DNA from: an uncultured Flavobacterium sp.
Lineage (GTDB): Bacteria; Bacteroidota; Bacteroidia; Flavobacteriales; Flavobacteriaceae
DNA: 63,936 nucleotides
Assembly (NCBI GenBank): GCA_913061465.1
Contig: CAJXSU010000006.1
Location: forward strand, 1 to 63,936
Direction: 5' to 3'
Below are positions 1 to 7,808 of the stretch, in pieces (position 1 is the first letter of the stretch; each line of letters starts with the position of its first letter). The position numbers and the translations under genes are program-made. The notes under the pieces were generated by a model that saw only the letters and a list, made by a program, of their open reading frames with translations, was not told the origin of the DNA and made no database searches.

Positions 1-81
1 AAAGCAACCCATCTCAGGGAAGCTTTCCATTGGTTAACAAAACCAAGACACTTTTTACGAAAATGCCAAAACAACACAACA

Positions 82-104
82 CGTTGTTTTAAATTAAAAC
101 AACG
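82..104. promoter_or_regulatory. Perfect 11+1+11 inverted repeat, candidate operator
   Basis: The half-site CGTTGTTTTAA is followed by one central A and then its exact reverse complement. It lies three bases from a leftward -7 element and would cover the start of a leftward transcript, a usual place for a repressor site. It has no GC-rich stem and no flanking T-run, so it does not look like a terminator. The gene it would control lies to the left, outside the window. That it is an operator is inference from position and symmetry. Confidence 0.5.
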
Positions 105-106
105 CA

Positions 107-114
107 CAAATATA
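107..114 (-). promoter_or_regulatory. Bacteroidota -7 element (leftward), gene off the left edge
   Basis: CAAATATA on the plus strand is TATATTTG on the minus strand, a full match to the Bacteroidota sigma -7 consensus TAnnTTTG. The transcript would begin near 100, inside the perfect inverted repeat at 82-104, and run off the left edge. No convincing -33 TTG is seen. Confidence 0.45.
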
Positions 115-180
115 ATTCTTTTTAAAATTTTAAACACCATTATTTCTTTTTTAACTTCAAAGTTCTTTTTATCAAATGAC

Positions 181-188
181 TATCTTTG
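181..188 (+). promoter_or_regulatory. -7 promoter element of lysS
   Basis: TATCTTTG matches TAnnTTTG and lies 33 bases before the ATG at 221. An ATG at 176 is in frame with lysS but sits upstream of the expected transcription start (about 194), so it cannot be the start of a message made here. No clear -33 TTG is seen at normal spacing. Confidence 0.55.
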
Positions 189-220
189 CACCTTATAATC
201 ACATCAGAAAAGAAAATAGA

Positions 221-1915
221 ATGCAATTATCAGAACAAGAAGTTGTACGTAGAGAAAAACTAACAAGATTACGTGAATTAGGCATCAATCCTTATCCTGC
301 AGATTTATTTCCTGTAGATGCTAATTCTAAAGAGATAAAAAACAACTTTAAAGAAGGTAAACAGGTAACTATTGCGGGAAGATTAATGGTTATAAACATT
401 CAAGGCAAAGCCTCTTTTGGTCAGTTACAAGACGGTGAAGGAAGAATTCAAGTTTATTTTAATAGAGATGAAATTTGTCTTGGAGAAGATAAATCCTTGT
501 ACAATACTGTTTTTAAAAAATTACTAGATTTAGGAGATTTTATCGGGATTACAGGAACACTTTTCACCACTAAAGTTGGCGAAAAAACTGTGATGGTAAA
601 AGAGTTTACCCTACTTTCTAAATCGTTAAAACCCTTACCAATACCAAAAATAAAAGATGGTGTTACTTATGATGCATTTACAGATCCTGAACTGAGATAT
701 AGACAACGGTATGCAGATCTGGTAGTTAACCCGCATGTGAAAGAAGTTTTTATAAAAAGAACAAAACTTTTTAATGCGATGCGTAATTTCTTTAATGATG
801 CTGGCTATTTTGAAGTAGAAACGCCTGTTTTACAACCCATCCCTGGAGGCGCTGCAGCAAGACCTTTTAGTACACATCATAATTCTTTAGACATTCCTTT
901 GTACATGAGAATTGCAAATGAATTGTATTTAAAAAGATTAATTGTAGGTGGTTTTGATGGGGTGTATGAGTTTTCTAAAAACTTCAGAAATGAGGGTATG
1001 GATAGAACTCACAATCCAGAATTTACAGCGATGGAAATTTATGTTTCGTACAAAGATTATAACTGGATGATGGAGTTTGCAGAACAATTATTAGAACATT
1101 GTGCTATTGCAGTAAACGGAACTTCAGTTGCTACTTTTGGAGAACATACCATAGATTTTAAGGCGCCTTACGCAAGAGTAACCATGACAGACTCTATAAA
1201 GCATTTTACTGGTTTTGACATTACTGGAAAAACAGAAGATGAAATTAGAGCTGCTGCTATAGCAATGAATATTTCTGTTGATGAGACCATGGGAAAAGGA
1301 AAGTTAATCGATGAGATTTTTGGAGAGAAATGTGAAGGCAATTATATTCAACCCACCTATATTACAGACTATCCAAAAGAAATGTCTCCGCTTTGTAAAG
1401 AACATAGAGACAACCCAGAACTAACAGAACGTTTTGAATTGATGGTTTGTGGAAAAGAAATTGCCAATGCATATTCAGAATTAAACGATCCAATAGATCA
1501 ACGAGAACGTTTTGAACATCAACTAAAACTTGCTCAAAAAGGAGATGATGAAGCCACAGAATTTATTGATCATGATTTCTTAAGAGCATTAGAATACGGG
1601 ATGCCTCCTACCTCTGGAATGGGTATTGGAATGGACAGATTAATTATGTTTTTAACCAACAATCAATCTATTCAAGAGGTATTATTCTTTCCTCAGATGA
1701 GGCCAGAACAAAAAGCTTCCTCTATTCAATTAAATGAGGAAGAAAAAGCGGTACTAGCCATAATTTCTAAAGCTGAAAAAATAGATTTAATCGCCTTAAA
1801 AACTCAATCTGGATTAAGCAATAAAAAATGGGATAAAACCATCAAAGGCTTAACCAAAAAAGAGGTTGCAAAGGTTTCGAAAACTAATGACGGATTATTT
1901 GTTGAGATTATTTAA
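221..1915 (+). CDS. lysS: Lysine--tRNA ligase (class II)
   Basis: Charges tRNA-Lys with lysine in the cytoplasm. The 564-residue protein has an N-terminal OB-fold anticodon-binding domain (about residues 45-150) and a class II catalytic core: motif 2 reads FRNEGMDRTHNPEF near residue 255 and motif 3 reads GMGIGMDRL near 466. The canonical enzyme ends soon after FFPQMRPE (about 490-496). Here some 68 residues follow, rich in Lys and Glu and resembling a small helical or winged-helix module, an extension I know from Bacteroidota LysRS. I chose the ATG at 221, not the in-frame ATG at 176, because a -7 promoter element lies between them and the family starts at MQLSEQEVVRR. It is a single-gene unit with 170 bases after it. 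Confidence 0.95.
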   Translation: MQLSEQEVVRREKLTRLRELGINPYPADLFPVDANSKEIKNNFKEGKQVTIAGRLMVINIQGKASFGQLQDGEGRIQVYFNRDEICLGEDKSLYNTVFKKLLDLGDFIGITGTLFTTKVGEKTVMVKEFTLLSKSLKPLPIPKIKDGVTYDAFTDPELRYRQRYADLVVNPHVKEVFIKRTKLFNAMRNFFNDAGYFEVETPVLQPIPGGAAARPFSTHHNSLDIPLYMRIANELYLKRLIVGGFDGVYEFSKNFRNEGMDRTHNPEFTAMEIYVSYKDYNWMMEFAEQLLEHCAIAVNGTSVATFGEHTIDFKAPYARVTMTDSIKHFTGFDITGKTEDEIRAAAIAMNISVDETMGKGKLIDEIFGEKCEGNYIQPTYITDYPKEMSPLCKEHRDNPELTERFELMVCGKEIANAYSELNDPIDQRERFEHQLKLAQKGDDEATEFIDHDFLRALEYGMPPTSGMGIGMDRLIMFLTNNQSIQEVLFFPQMRPEQKASSIQLNEEEKAVLAIISKAEKIDLIALKTQSGLSNKKWDKTIKGLTKKEVAKVSKTNDGLFVEII

Positions 1916-1995
1916 AAGATGTCTTGAAGTTTTGTTTTGCTTCAAAAATTATAGCTTTTAGTTGAATTTTACTAGTTTTTATCATTATAAGTTGT

Positions 1996-2003
1996 TAGTT
2001 TTG
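1996..2003 (+). promoter_or_regulatory. -7 promoter element of the DUF1800/DUF1501 operon
   Basis: TAGTTTTG matches TAnnTTTG, about 83 bases before the proposed TTG start of the DUF1800 gene. Transcription would begin near 2010. The region is very AT-rich, so a chance match is possible. Confidence 0.4.
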
Positions 2004-2085
2004 AATAAGATAGTATTGTTTTATAAAAAAATAAACCTTTTTTATAATTAAGAGTCTTATCTATATCATTCTAAAATTTAATTTT

Positions 2086-3720
2086 TTGGCATCTTTATTA
2101 CCAATTATCGGAGTTCTTGGATTGCGTAAAGCAAAACATTTATTAAGAAGAGCATCATTTGCTTATGACAAGGATATCATCAATACTTTTGCTGCGCTAA
2201 ACATTAATGATGCTTTAGACTATTTATCTTTTAATAGAGCTAATGCTTGGGATGAGCCTTACGATCCTCTTCCAACAGATAATCCAGATGCCTTTTGGCT
2301 TTCGTCCTCAGAACTTCCTAATACTTTTGATGGTCAAGGCAGAAAAAGGAGAATTGTATCAAGTTGGTGGTGGTATAATGCAATACATCAAACTAGCTTA
2401 AGACATAAGCTTACTTTTTTTCTACATACATCTTTTACCGTTTCTAAAGATGGGGGTACTGGAACTTCTACACATTTTTATGACCATCTCCGTTTACTAG
2501 ATTTTTATGCATATGGTAACATAAAAACCTTAGCAAAAAAAATAACCTTTGACAATTCAATGTTGATATACCTCAACAATACAACTAACAATGCAAATAA
2601 TCCGAACGAAAATTATGCTCGAGAGTTTTTAGAGTTATTTACCATTTTAAAAGGGCCTCAAATAACTGAGGGAAATTATACAAATTATACAGAATTAGAT
2701 ATTCAGCAGGCTGCAAAAGTTTTCTCTGGTATTAAAGTTCAATACGACAGAAGTATCATTGACCCTGATACAAATCTTCCAAAAGGAAGAATAGCAGTTG
2801 GGAATCATGACACAACAAATAAAACATTTAGCAGCGCTTTTGATAATCAGACAATTACAGGAGGTAATTCAGAGGAGACCATTATTAATGAGTTAGACTC
2901 ATTTGTAGAAATGATATTTGAAAAAGAGGCTACTGCTAAATCTTTTTGCAGAAAACTGTATCGTTTTTATGTAAAAAGTGAAATTACTGATGAAATTGAA
3001 AATGATATTATTGGTCCTCTGGCCAGTAAACTCATAAATAACAACTATGAGTTATTACCGACTGTAAAAACACTTTTGTCTTCAGAACACTTTTTTGGCA
3101 ATGACATTGCAAATGAAACTGATAAAATTATAGGATCAATAGTAAAAAGTCCGCTACAAATGATTTCTGAAATAAGCTCATGTTTTGAACTAGACATTGC
3201 AAATCCTTCAACAAATAATATTGATTTTTATCGATTTTTTAATTTTGTACACAATAATTTTTTGGCAAGTAGTGGTCTCATTTTATTTAGTCCTGACTCT
3301 GTCGCAGGATATCCGGCTCATTACCAAGAGCCTGATTATGACAGACATTGGTTCTCCTCTAATACAGTGTTGGGTAGGTATAAATTAATTGAAAGCTTTA
3401 TTAGTGGTAGAAATAAAATAGGTAACAATGGTCTAATTTATGTAGAATTAGATATTGTTAACTATGTGAGAGACCATATCATAAATCCATCTGATGCAAT
3501 TTCACTAGTAACAGAATTATCTGATTTACTATATCCTGAAAGTATAGATGCTGACAGAAAAAATTATTTTACAGAAAACTTACTAGAAGGGTTCCCTTCC
3601 TATTATTGGACAGATGCATGGTCTGAATATCTGAGTTCAAATGATGATAGTGTTGTTAAATCTAGACTAGAGGCATTATTTACGGCTCTAATAAATGCCA
3701 CAGAATTTCAATTAACCTAG
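2086..3720 (+). CDS. DUF1800 family protein
   Basis: A 544-residue member of the DUF1800 family, whose biochemical role is not established. The family hallmark appears as NENYAREFLELFTI near residue 177, and the N-terminal LRKAKHLLRRASF matches the usual beginning of the domain. No ATG exists in frame before the domain. The best start is TTG at 2086; the frame stays open upstream only to a stop at 2032-2034. As drawn it has no convincing signal peptide, which is odd because its partner is exported. It is followed after 6 bases by a DUF1501 gene, a pairing common in Bacteroidota and Planctomycetota, so the two probably work together, perhaps at the cell surface. Function unknown. Confidence 0.85.
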   Translation: MASLLPIIGVLGLRKAKHLLRRASFAYDKDIINTFAALNINDALDYLSFNRANAWDEPYDPLPTDNPDAFWLSSSELPNTFDGQGRKRRIVSSWWWYNAIHQTSLRHKLTFFLHTSFTVSKDGGTGTSTHFYDHLRLLDFYAYGNIKTLAKKITFDNSMLIYLNNTTNNANNPNENYAREFLELFTILKGPQITEGNYTNYTELDIQQAAKVFSGIKVQYDRSIIDPDTNLPKGRIAVGNHDTTNKTFSSAFDNQTITGGNSEETIINELDSFVEMIFEKEATAKSFCRKLYRFYVKSEITDEIENDIIGPLASKLINNNYELLPTVKTLLSSEHFFGNDIANETDKIIGSIVKSPLQMISEISSCFELDIANPSTNNIDFYRFFNFVHNNFLASSGLILFSPDSVAGYPAHYQEPDYDRHWFSSNTVLGRYKLIESFISGRNKIGNNGLIYVELDIVNYVRDHIINPSDAISLVTELSDLLYPESIDADRKNYFTENLLEGFPSYYWTDAWSEYLSSNDDSVVKSRLEALFTALINATEFQLT

Positions 3721-3726
3721 AATTAT

Positions 3727-5364
3727 ATGAAAAGAAGAAACTTTTTAAAACTCTCTGCAACAGCATCTGCTATTGGTTTACTTCCTCTTGAAATAAAGGC
3801 AATATTGAAAACTGCTAATTTATCATCTTGTGATATTGCAAACCGAAAGTTAGTTCTAATAAATTTAGCTGGTGGTAATGATGGTCTTAATACCATTATA
3901 CCCATTAACGAATATGATGCCTATGCGAACTTAAGACCTTCACTAAAAATACCAAACTCCGGGATAAATTCTTTCATAACTCTAGATAGTACGCTGCCAG
4001 AAAATCAATTGATTGGTCTTCACCCCGCGCTAACGGGTTTTAAAGATTTATATGATGAGGGTAGGATGCGTATATTACAATCTGTTGGTTATCCTTCGCA
4101 GAATAAAAGTCATTTCGCATCTACGGATATTTATTCTACCGGAAACGATGGAAATAGCTGGGATAATGGAAATGATTCTGGTTGGATTGGAAGATTTATG
4201 GAGAGGTATTATATAAATGAATTAACTAACAGCTACCCTTTGGGAGTTCAAATTGGTTCTAATAAAACCTCTTTAGGGTTCCATGGAGAAACAGAACATG
4301 GTTTAGCAATTAATATCTCCGGACAAGATCCAGCTGGTTTTTATTCAGAATTAAGTGGTTTGGGAGGTGATGCGCCAACTAATATACCAGATAGTGATTA
4401 TGGTTTAGAGCTTCATTATATTGCGGAAACTGACCAATTATCTAATCAGTACTCTCAAGCAATTTCAAATGCATTTAATACAGGAAGCAATGCCAATTCT
4501 TACGCTGATTCAGATTTGTCAAACCAACTTAAAACTGTAGCCAAATTAATAAGCGGAGGGTTAGAAACTAAGGTTTATATTGTTAGAATTAGTGGTTTTG
4601 ATACCCATGATAATCAATCTCAATCAGTCGGGTCTATTGAAGGGAAGCATAACGACCTATTAACCGAAGTTTCTGAGGCTATTAAGTCTTTCGTAGATGA
4701 CTTAGACCAACAAGGACTAGCAGACGATGTTGTTGGACTAACTTTTTCAGAATTTGGAAGAAAAGCTAAAGAAAATGGAAGTTTAGGGACAGATCACGGA
4801 GAAATTGCTCCCATGTTTGTATTCGGAAACGCTGTTAATGGTGGAGTGTCTGGAACTAATGTAGACTTAAGCGAGGCTACTGACGATAATAATTACCAAT
4901 TAAAAACTGTACAATTTGATTACAGACAAACATTAGGTACTTTATTGCAAAATTTTTTAGGTGCAGATGATACAGTGATTGATTCGGCCTTCTTTAACTT
5001 TTCAACTGATCAAAGCTTTGCAAATTTAAAAATAAATGAGCTTATCAAAGATTCATTTTCAGTAGATGAAGAATGCTACGGACAAACACTCGAAATTGAT
5101 AAATTTAATGCTCAAGGAGCTCTCAAGGAATGGATTGTTTTTCCGAATCCAGTTCGAGAAATATTACAAGTACATTCTGAAAAAGAATTTGCAACTGTAA
5201 GTTATAGAGTTTTTAATAATCAATCTCAAACAGTTTTAAACGGAACCCATCAATTAATTAATGGCACCCTAAAAGTAAATACTCAAAACCTTACTCCTGG
5301 TATTTATTTTATCCAAATTATTTCAAATGGCAAAAATGAAACTCATAAAGTCTTGAAGTTATAA
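3727..5364 (+). CDS. DUF1501 family protein, Tat signal and T9SS type A sorting domain
   Basis: A 545-residue exported protein of the DUF1501 family (related to sulfatase/alkaline phosphatase-fold proteins; exact activity unknown). It opens with MKRRNFLKLSATASAIGLLP, a twin-arginine signal (RRNFLK) followed by a hydrophobic stretch. DUF1501-type blocks follow, such as LAGGNDGLN near residue 43, GFDTHDN and FSEFGRKAKENG. The last 75 or so residues, from WIVFPNPVREIL (about 468) through LTPGIYFIQI to KVLKL, form a type A C-terminal sorting domain of the type IX system. So it is predicted to cross the inner membrane by Tat and the outer membrane by T9SS. It is the second gene of a two-gene operon with DUF1800 and ends 12 bases from the convergent redoxin gene. 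Confidence 0.88.
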   Translation: MKRRNFLKLSATASAIGLLPLEIKAILKTANLSSCDIANRKLVLINLAGGNDGLNTIIPINEYDAYANLRPSLKIPNSGINSFITLDSTLPENQLIGLHPALTGFKDLYDEGRMRILQSVGYPSQNKSHFASTDIYSTGNDGNSWDNGNDSGWIGRFMERYYINELTNSYPLGVQIGSNKTSLGFHGETEHGLAINISGQDPAGFYSELSGLGGDAPTNIPDSDYGLELHYIAETDQLSNQYSQAISNAFNTGSNANSYADSDLSNQLKTVAKLISGGLETKVYIVRISGFDTHDNQSQSVGSIEGKHNDLLTEVSEAIKSFVDDLDQQGLADDVVGLTFSEFGRKAKENGSLGTDHGEIAPMFVFGNAVNGGVSGTNVDLSEATDDNNYQLKTVQFDYRQTLGTLLQNFLGADDTVIDSAFFNFSTDQSFANLKINELIKDSFSVDEECYGQTLEIDKFNAQGALKEWIVFPNPVREILQVHSEKEFATVSYRVFNNQSQTVLNGTHQLINGTLKVNTQNLTPGIYFIQIISNGKNETHKVLKL

Positions 5365-5376
5365 TACCACCCAAAT

Positions 5377-5931
5377 TTACTTCCATTTAATATTACAGCC
5401 TATACTAGGCTTTGGAGTACCTGTGTAAGGTTTTTCACTTCTAAGAAGATCTAAGACTTTCCGAATGTCTATGCCAGTAACAGGAAGATCATTCCCCGGT
5501 CTAGAATCATCTAATTGACCATGATACACTGATATTAAATTGCTGTCAAAAACATATAAATCTGGAGTACATGCGGCATCATAAGCTTTAGCTACCTCTT
5601 GAGTTTCGTCATACAAATATGGAAACGGATAGTTTTCTTTTTTAGCATGAATTTTCATATTAGCAGGGCCATCCATAGGATATTTTTCTGAATCATTACT
5701 GCTAATGGCAATAAAACTAAACCCTTTAGAACTATACGCATTCGCTATTTGAACTAGGGCTTTGTTGATGTGAATTACAAAAGGACAATGGTTGCAAATA
5801 AAGAAAATAACTGTTCCTTTCTTTCCTTTTAATTCCTCTAAAGAAACCTCTTTTTCTGAAATGGTGTCTACTAATGTGAACTTAGGTGCAGATATCCCTT
5901 TCTTAAAATTATTGGATGGTGTTAAAGCCAT
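5377..5931 (-). CDS. Thioredoxin-family protein, peroxiredoxin-like (CNHC motif)
   Basis: A 184-residue redoxin of the AhpC/TSA fold. The usual thioredoxin CxxC appears as FFICNHCPFV near residues 44-53, a signature of the peroxiredoxin-like subgroup with CNHC. Later features are ACTPDLYVFD (the conserved cis-Pro region, TP preceded by Cys) and a C-terminal SIGCNIKW that may supply a further cysteine. No signal peptide, so cytoplasmic. It probably reduces thiols or peroxides; the substrate cannot be read from sequence. It lies just downstream of rsmG on the same strand (gap 11 bases) and is likely cotranscribed with it. Confidence 0.85.
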   Translation of the reverse strand: MALTPSNNFKKGISAPKFTLVDTISEKEVSLEELKGKKGTVIFFICNHCPFVIHINKALVQIANAYSSKGFSFIAISSNDSEKYPMDGPANMKIHAKKENYPFPYLYDETQEVAKAYDAACTPDLYVFDSNLISVYHGQLDDSRPGNDLPVTGIDIRKVLDLLRSEKPYTGTPKPSIGCNIKWK

Positions 5932-5942
5932 ATTCTTGATTT

Positions 5943-6572
5943 TTAACCTTTATACTTCATGGGCAAATGCACTACTTTTTTTGTATCAAAAAAATCTTCT
6001 TCAAAAAATTCTGATAAATTAAAAATTGAAACTGTGGTGTATTTTTTTAATTCTTCAGTTAAATCACCCCCTTTTAAATATAAAATTCCGTTTTTAATTT
6101 TGTGCTCTTGTTTTTTATTAATTTTTCCTTTAGTCCAGCGAACAAATGTTTCCATTTGAGCCACAGCTCTACTTACTATAAAATCATAGGTGCCTTTAAC
6201 CTCTTCAACTCTTCCATGCGTAGTTGAAATATTGTGTAATCCTAAACCTTCAGTCACTTCATTAACTACCTTTATTTTTTTACCTATACTATCTACCAAA
6301 TGAAAATGTGTTTCTGGAAATAATATGGCCAAAGGAATCCCAGGAAAACCTCCACCAGTACCTACATCCAATATTTTAGTATTGGGTTTAAACTGAACTA
6401 CTTTAGCTATTCCTAATGAATGTAACACATGTCTCAAGTATAACTCGTCAATATCTTTTCTTGATACCACATTAATTTTTAAATTCCAGTCTTTATATAA
6501 CTCTTGTAATTTAGAGAATTGTATAATTTGATGCTGAGTTAATTCCGGAAAATATTTTAAAAGTAATTTCAT
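5943..6572 (-). CDS. rsmG: 16S rRNA (guanine-527-N7)-methyltransferase RsmG
   Basis: Methylates N7 of G527 in 16S rRNA using S-adenosylmethionine. The 209-residue protein has the Rossmann SAM motif LDVGTGGGFPGIP near residues 68-80 and the RsmG family blocks NLKINVVSR (30-38), LRHVLHSL and FIVSRAVAQMETF. The frame is open to a start at 6605, but a -7 element (6589-6596) lies in that interval. The ATG at 6572, giving MKLLLKYFPELT, fits both the promoter and the family start. Length is normal for the family. Confidence 0.95.
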   Translation of the reverse strand: MKLLLKYFPELTQHQIIQFSKLQELYKDWNLKINVVSRKDIDELYLRHVLHSLGIAKVVQFKPNTKILDVGTGGGFPGIPLAILFPETHFHLVDSIGKKIKVVNEVTEGLGLHNISTTHGRVEEVKGTYDFIVSRAVAQMETFVRWTKGKINKKQEHKIKNGILYLKGGDLTEELKKYTTVSIFNLSEFFEEDFFDTKKVVHLPMKYKG

Positions 6573-6588
6573 GATTTCTATTATATCA

Positions 6589-6596
6589 CAAAAGTA
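6589..6596 (-). promoter_or_regulatory. -7 promoter element of rsmG
   Basis: CAAAAGTA on the plus strand reads TACTTTTG on the minus strand, matching TAnnTTTG. It lies 17 bases before the rsmG ATG, giving a very short leader. With the element at 6662-6669 it forms a divergent promoter pair. Confidence 0.55.
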
Positions 6597-6661
6597 ATTA
6601 ATCATGAGAACAATTCCGTGAAATAATAATCGTTTATAATCATATCGAACTCAAAAATGTT

Positions 6662-6669
6662 TATTTTTG
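6662..6669 (+). promoter_or_regulatory. -7 promoter element of the desaturase gene
   Basis: TATTTTTG matches TAnnTTTG 22 bases before the ATG at 6691. The last TTG of this element is in frame with the desaturase and could be mistaken for a start codon. Confidence 0.6.
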
Positions 6670-6690
6670 GTAATTACAATTCAACCTTTT

Positions 6691-7782
6691 ATGAAGTCAA
6701 TAAATTTTTCAAGAATAGATAAAGCCAAGTTTTTTAGAACTCTAAATAAAAGAGTAAATACTTACTTTAAACAAAATAATATTAAAAGAACTGGTAATTG
6801 GAAATTATATACCAAAGCCTTTATAATGTTTTTTATTTTCTTAGTGCCATTTATTTTAATTCTTACTTTAGAAATGCCTCAATGGTTGATGTTTATTTTA
6901 ATGACTGTTACTGGAGTTGGAATGGCTGGCGTCGGAATGAATGTAATGCATGACAGCAATCATGATTCTTTTTCTAGTAAAAAATGGGTTAATAAATTAA
7001 TGGGAAGTAGCATTTATATTCTTGCTGGAAATGTATACAATTGGAAAGTACAACACAATGTCTTACATCATACATTTACAAACATTAAAGATCATGATGA
7101 AGATATTGATGCTGGTAGAATTATACGTTTTTCTAAACATTCTAAATGGTTAAAAATTCATAAGCTTCAAAAATACTATTCTGTTTTTCTATATGGATTA
7201 TTAACAATTAATTGGGCCATTACTACCGATATAAAACAAATGCATAATTATTTGAAAAGAAAATTATCGTATGGTAAATTTCCAAGTCCAGCAGTAGAAT
7301 GGACAAAATTAGTAATCTCTAAACTGGTTTATTATTCTTTATGGATCGTTTTACCTTTAGTTGTTTTAGATGTTGTATGGTGGAAAATTTTGATTGGATT
7401 CTTTGTAATGCATTATACCGCTGGTATGATATTAAGTTTAGTTTTTCAATTGGCTCATATTGTACCTAATACAGAAATGCCTATCCCAGATAAAGATGGA
7501 AATTTAGAACATACTTGGGCAGTCCACCAATTATATACTACTTCTAACTTTGCTCCTAGTAACAGACTCATAAATTTCTTTACTGGAGGTTTAAATCATC
7601 AAGTTGAACATCATATTTTTCCACACATCTCTCACATACATTATAGCAAGTTGGCTAAAATTGTAAAGGAAACGGCTAAAGAATTTAATTTGCCCTATAA
7701 TGAGTATAAAACTACTAGAAAAGCCATTATAGAACATTTTAGACATTTAGGTGTTCTAGGTAAAAACCCAGAAATAGCATAA
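6691..7782 (+). CDS. Membrane fatty acid (acyl-lipid) desaturase
   Basis: A 363-residue integral-membrane di-iron desaturase. The three histidine boxes are intact: HDSNH at residues 87-91, HNVLHH at 122-127 and HQVEHH at 303-308. The Gln in the third box is typical of front-end/linoleoyl-type desaturases and may indicate a delta-5/delta-6-like enzyme, although no cytochrome b5 domain is fused. Hydrophobic segments lie at about 43-85, 105-115, 165-185 and 215-255. It would insert double bonds in membrane lipids, useful in a cold or marine habitat. The longest frame starts at TTG 6667, inside the promoter; ATG 6691 is preferred. An aminotransferase gene follows after 26 bases and may share the transcript. 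Confidence 0.9.
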   Translation: MKSINFSRIDKAKFFRTLNKRVNTYFKQNNIKRTGNWKLYTKAFIMFFIFLVPFILILTLEMPQWLMFILMTVTGVGMAGVGMNVMHDSNHDSFSSKKWVNKLMGSSIYILAGNVYNWKVQHNVLHHTFTNIKDHDEDIDAGRIIRFSKHSKWLKIHKLQKYYSVFLYGLLTINWAITTDIKQMHNYLKRKLSYGKFPSPAVEWTKLVISKLVYYSLWIVLPLVVLDVVWWKILIGFFVMHYTAGMILSLVFQLAHIVPNTEMPIPDKDGNLEHTWAVHQLYTTSNFAPSNRLINFFTGGLNHQVEHHIFPHISHIHYSKLAKIVKETAKEFNLPYNEYKTTRKAIIEHFRHLGVLGKNPEIA

Positions 7783-7808
7783 AAAGCACTTATAACTTCA
7801 CACTATAA

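Noticed and set aside
1..30. Leftward frame beginning at an ATG (30 to 1) downstream of the promoter at 107-114
   Set aside because: Only ten codons are visible before the edge, too few to support a gene call.
1924..1945. Hairpin after lysS (TTGAAG and CTTCAA with a 10-base loop)
   Set aside because: The stem is short and AT-rich and no T-run follows, so a terminator is not supported.
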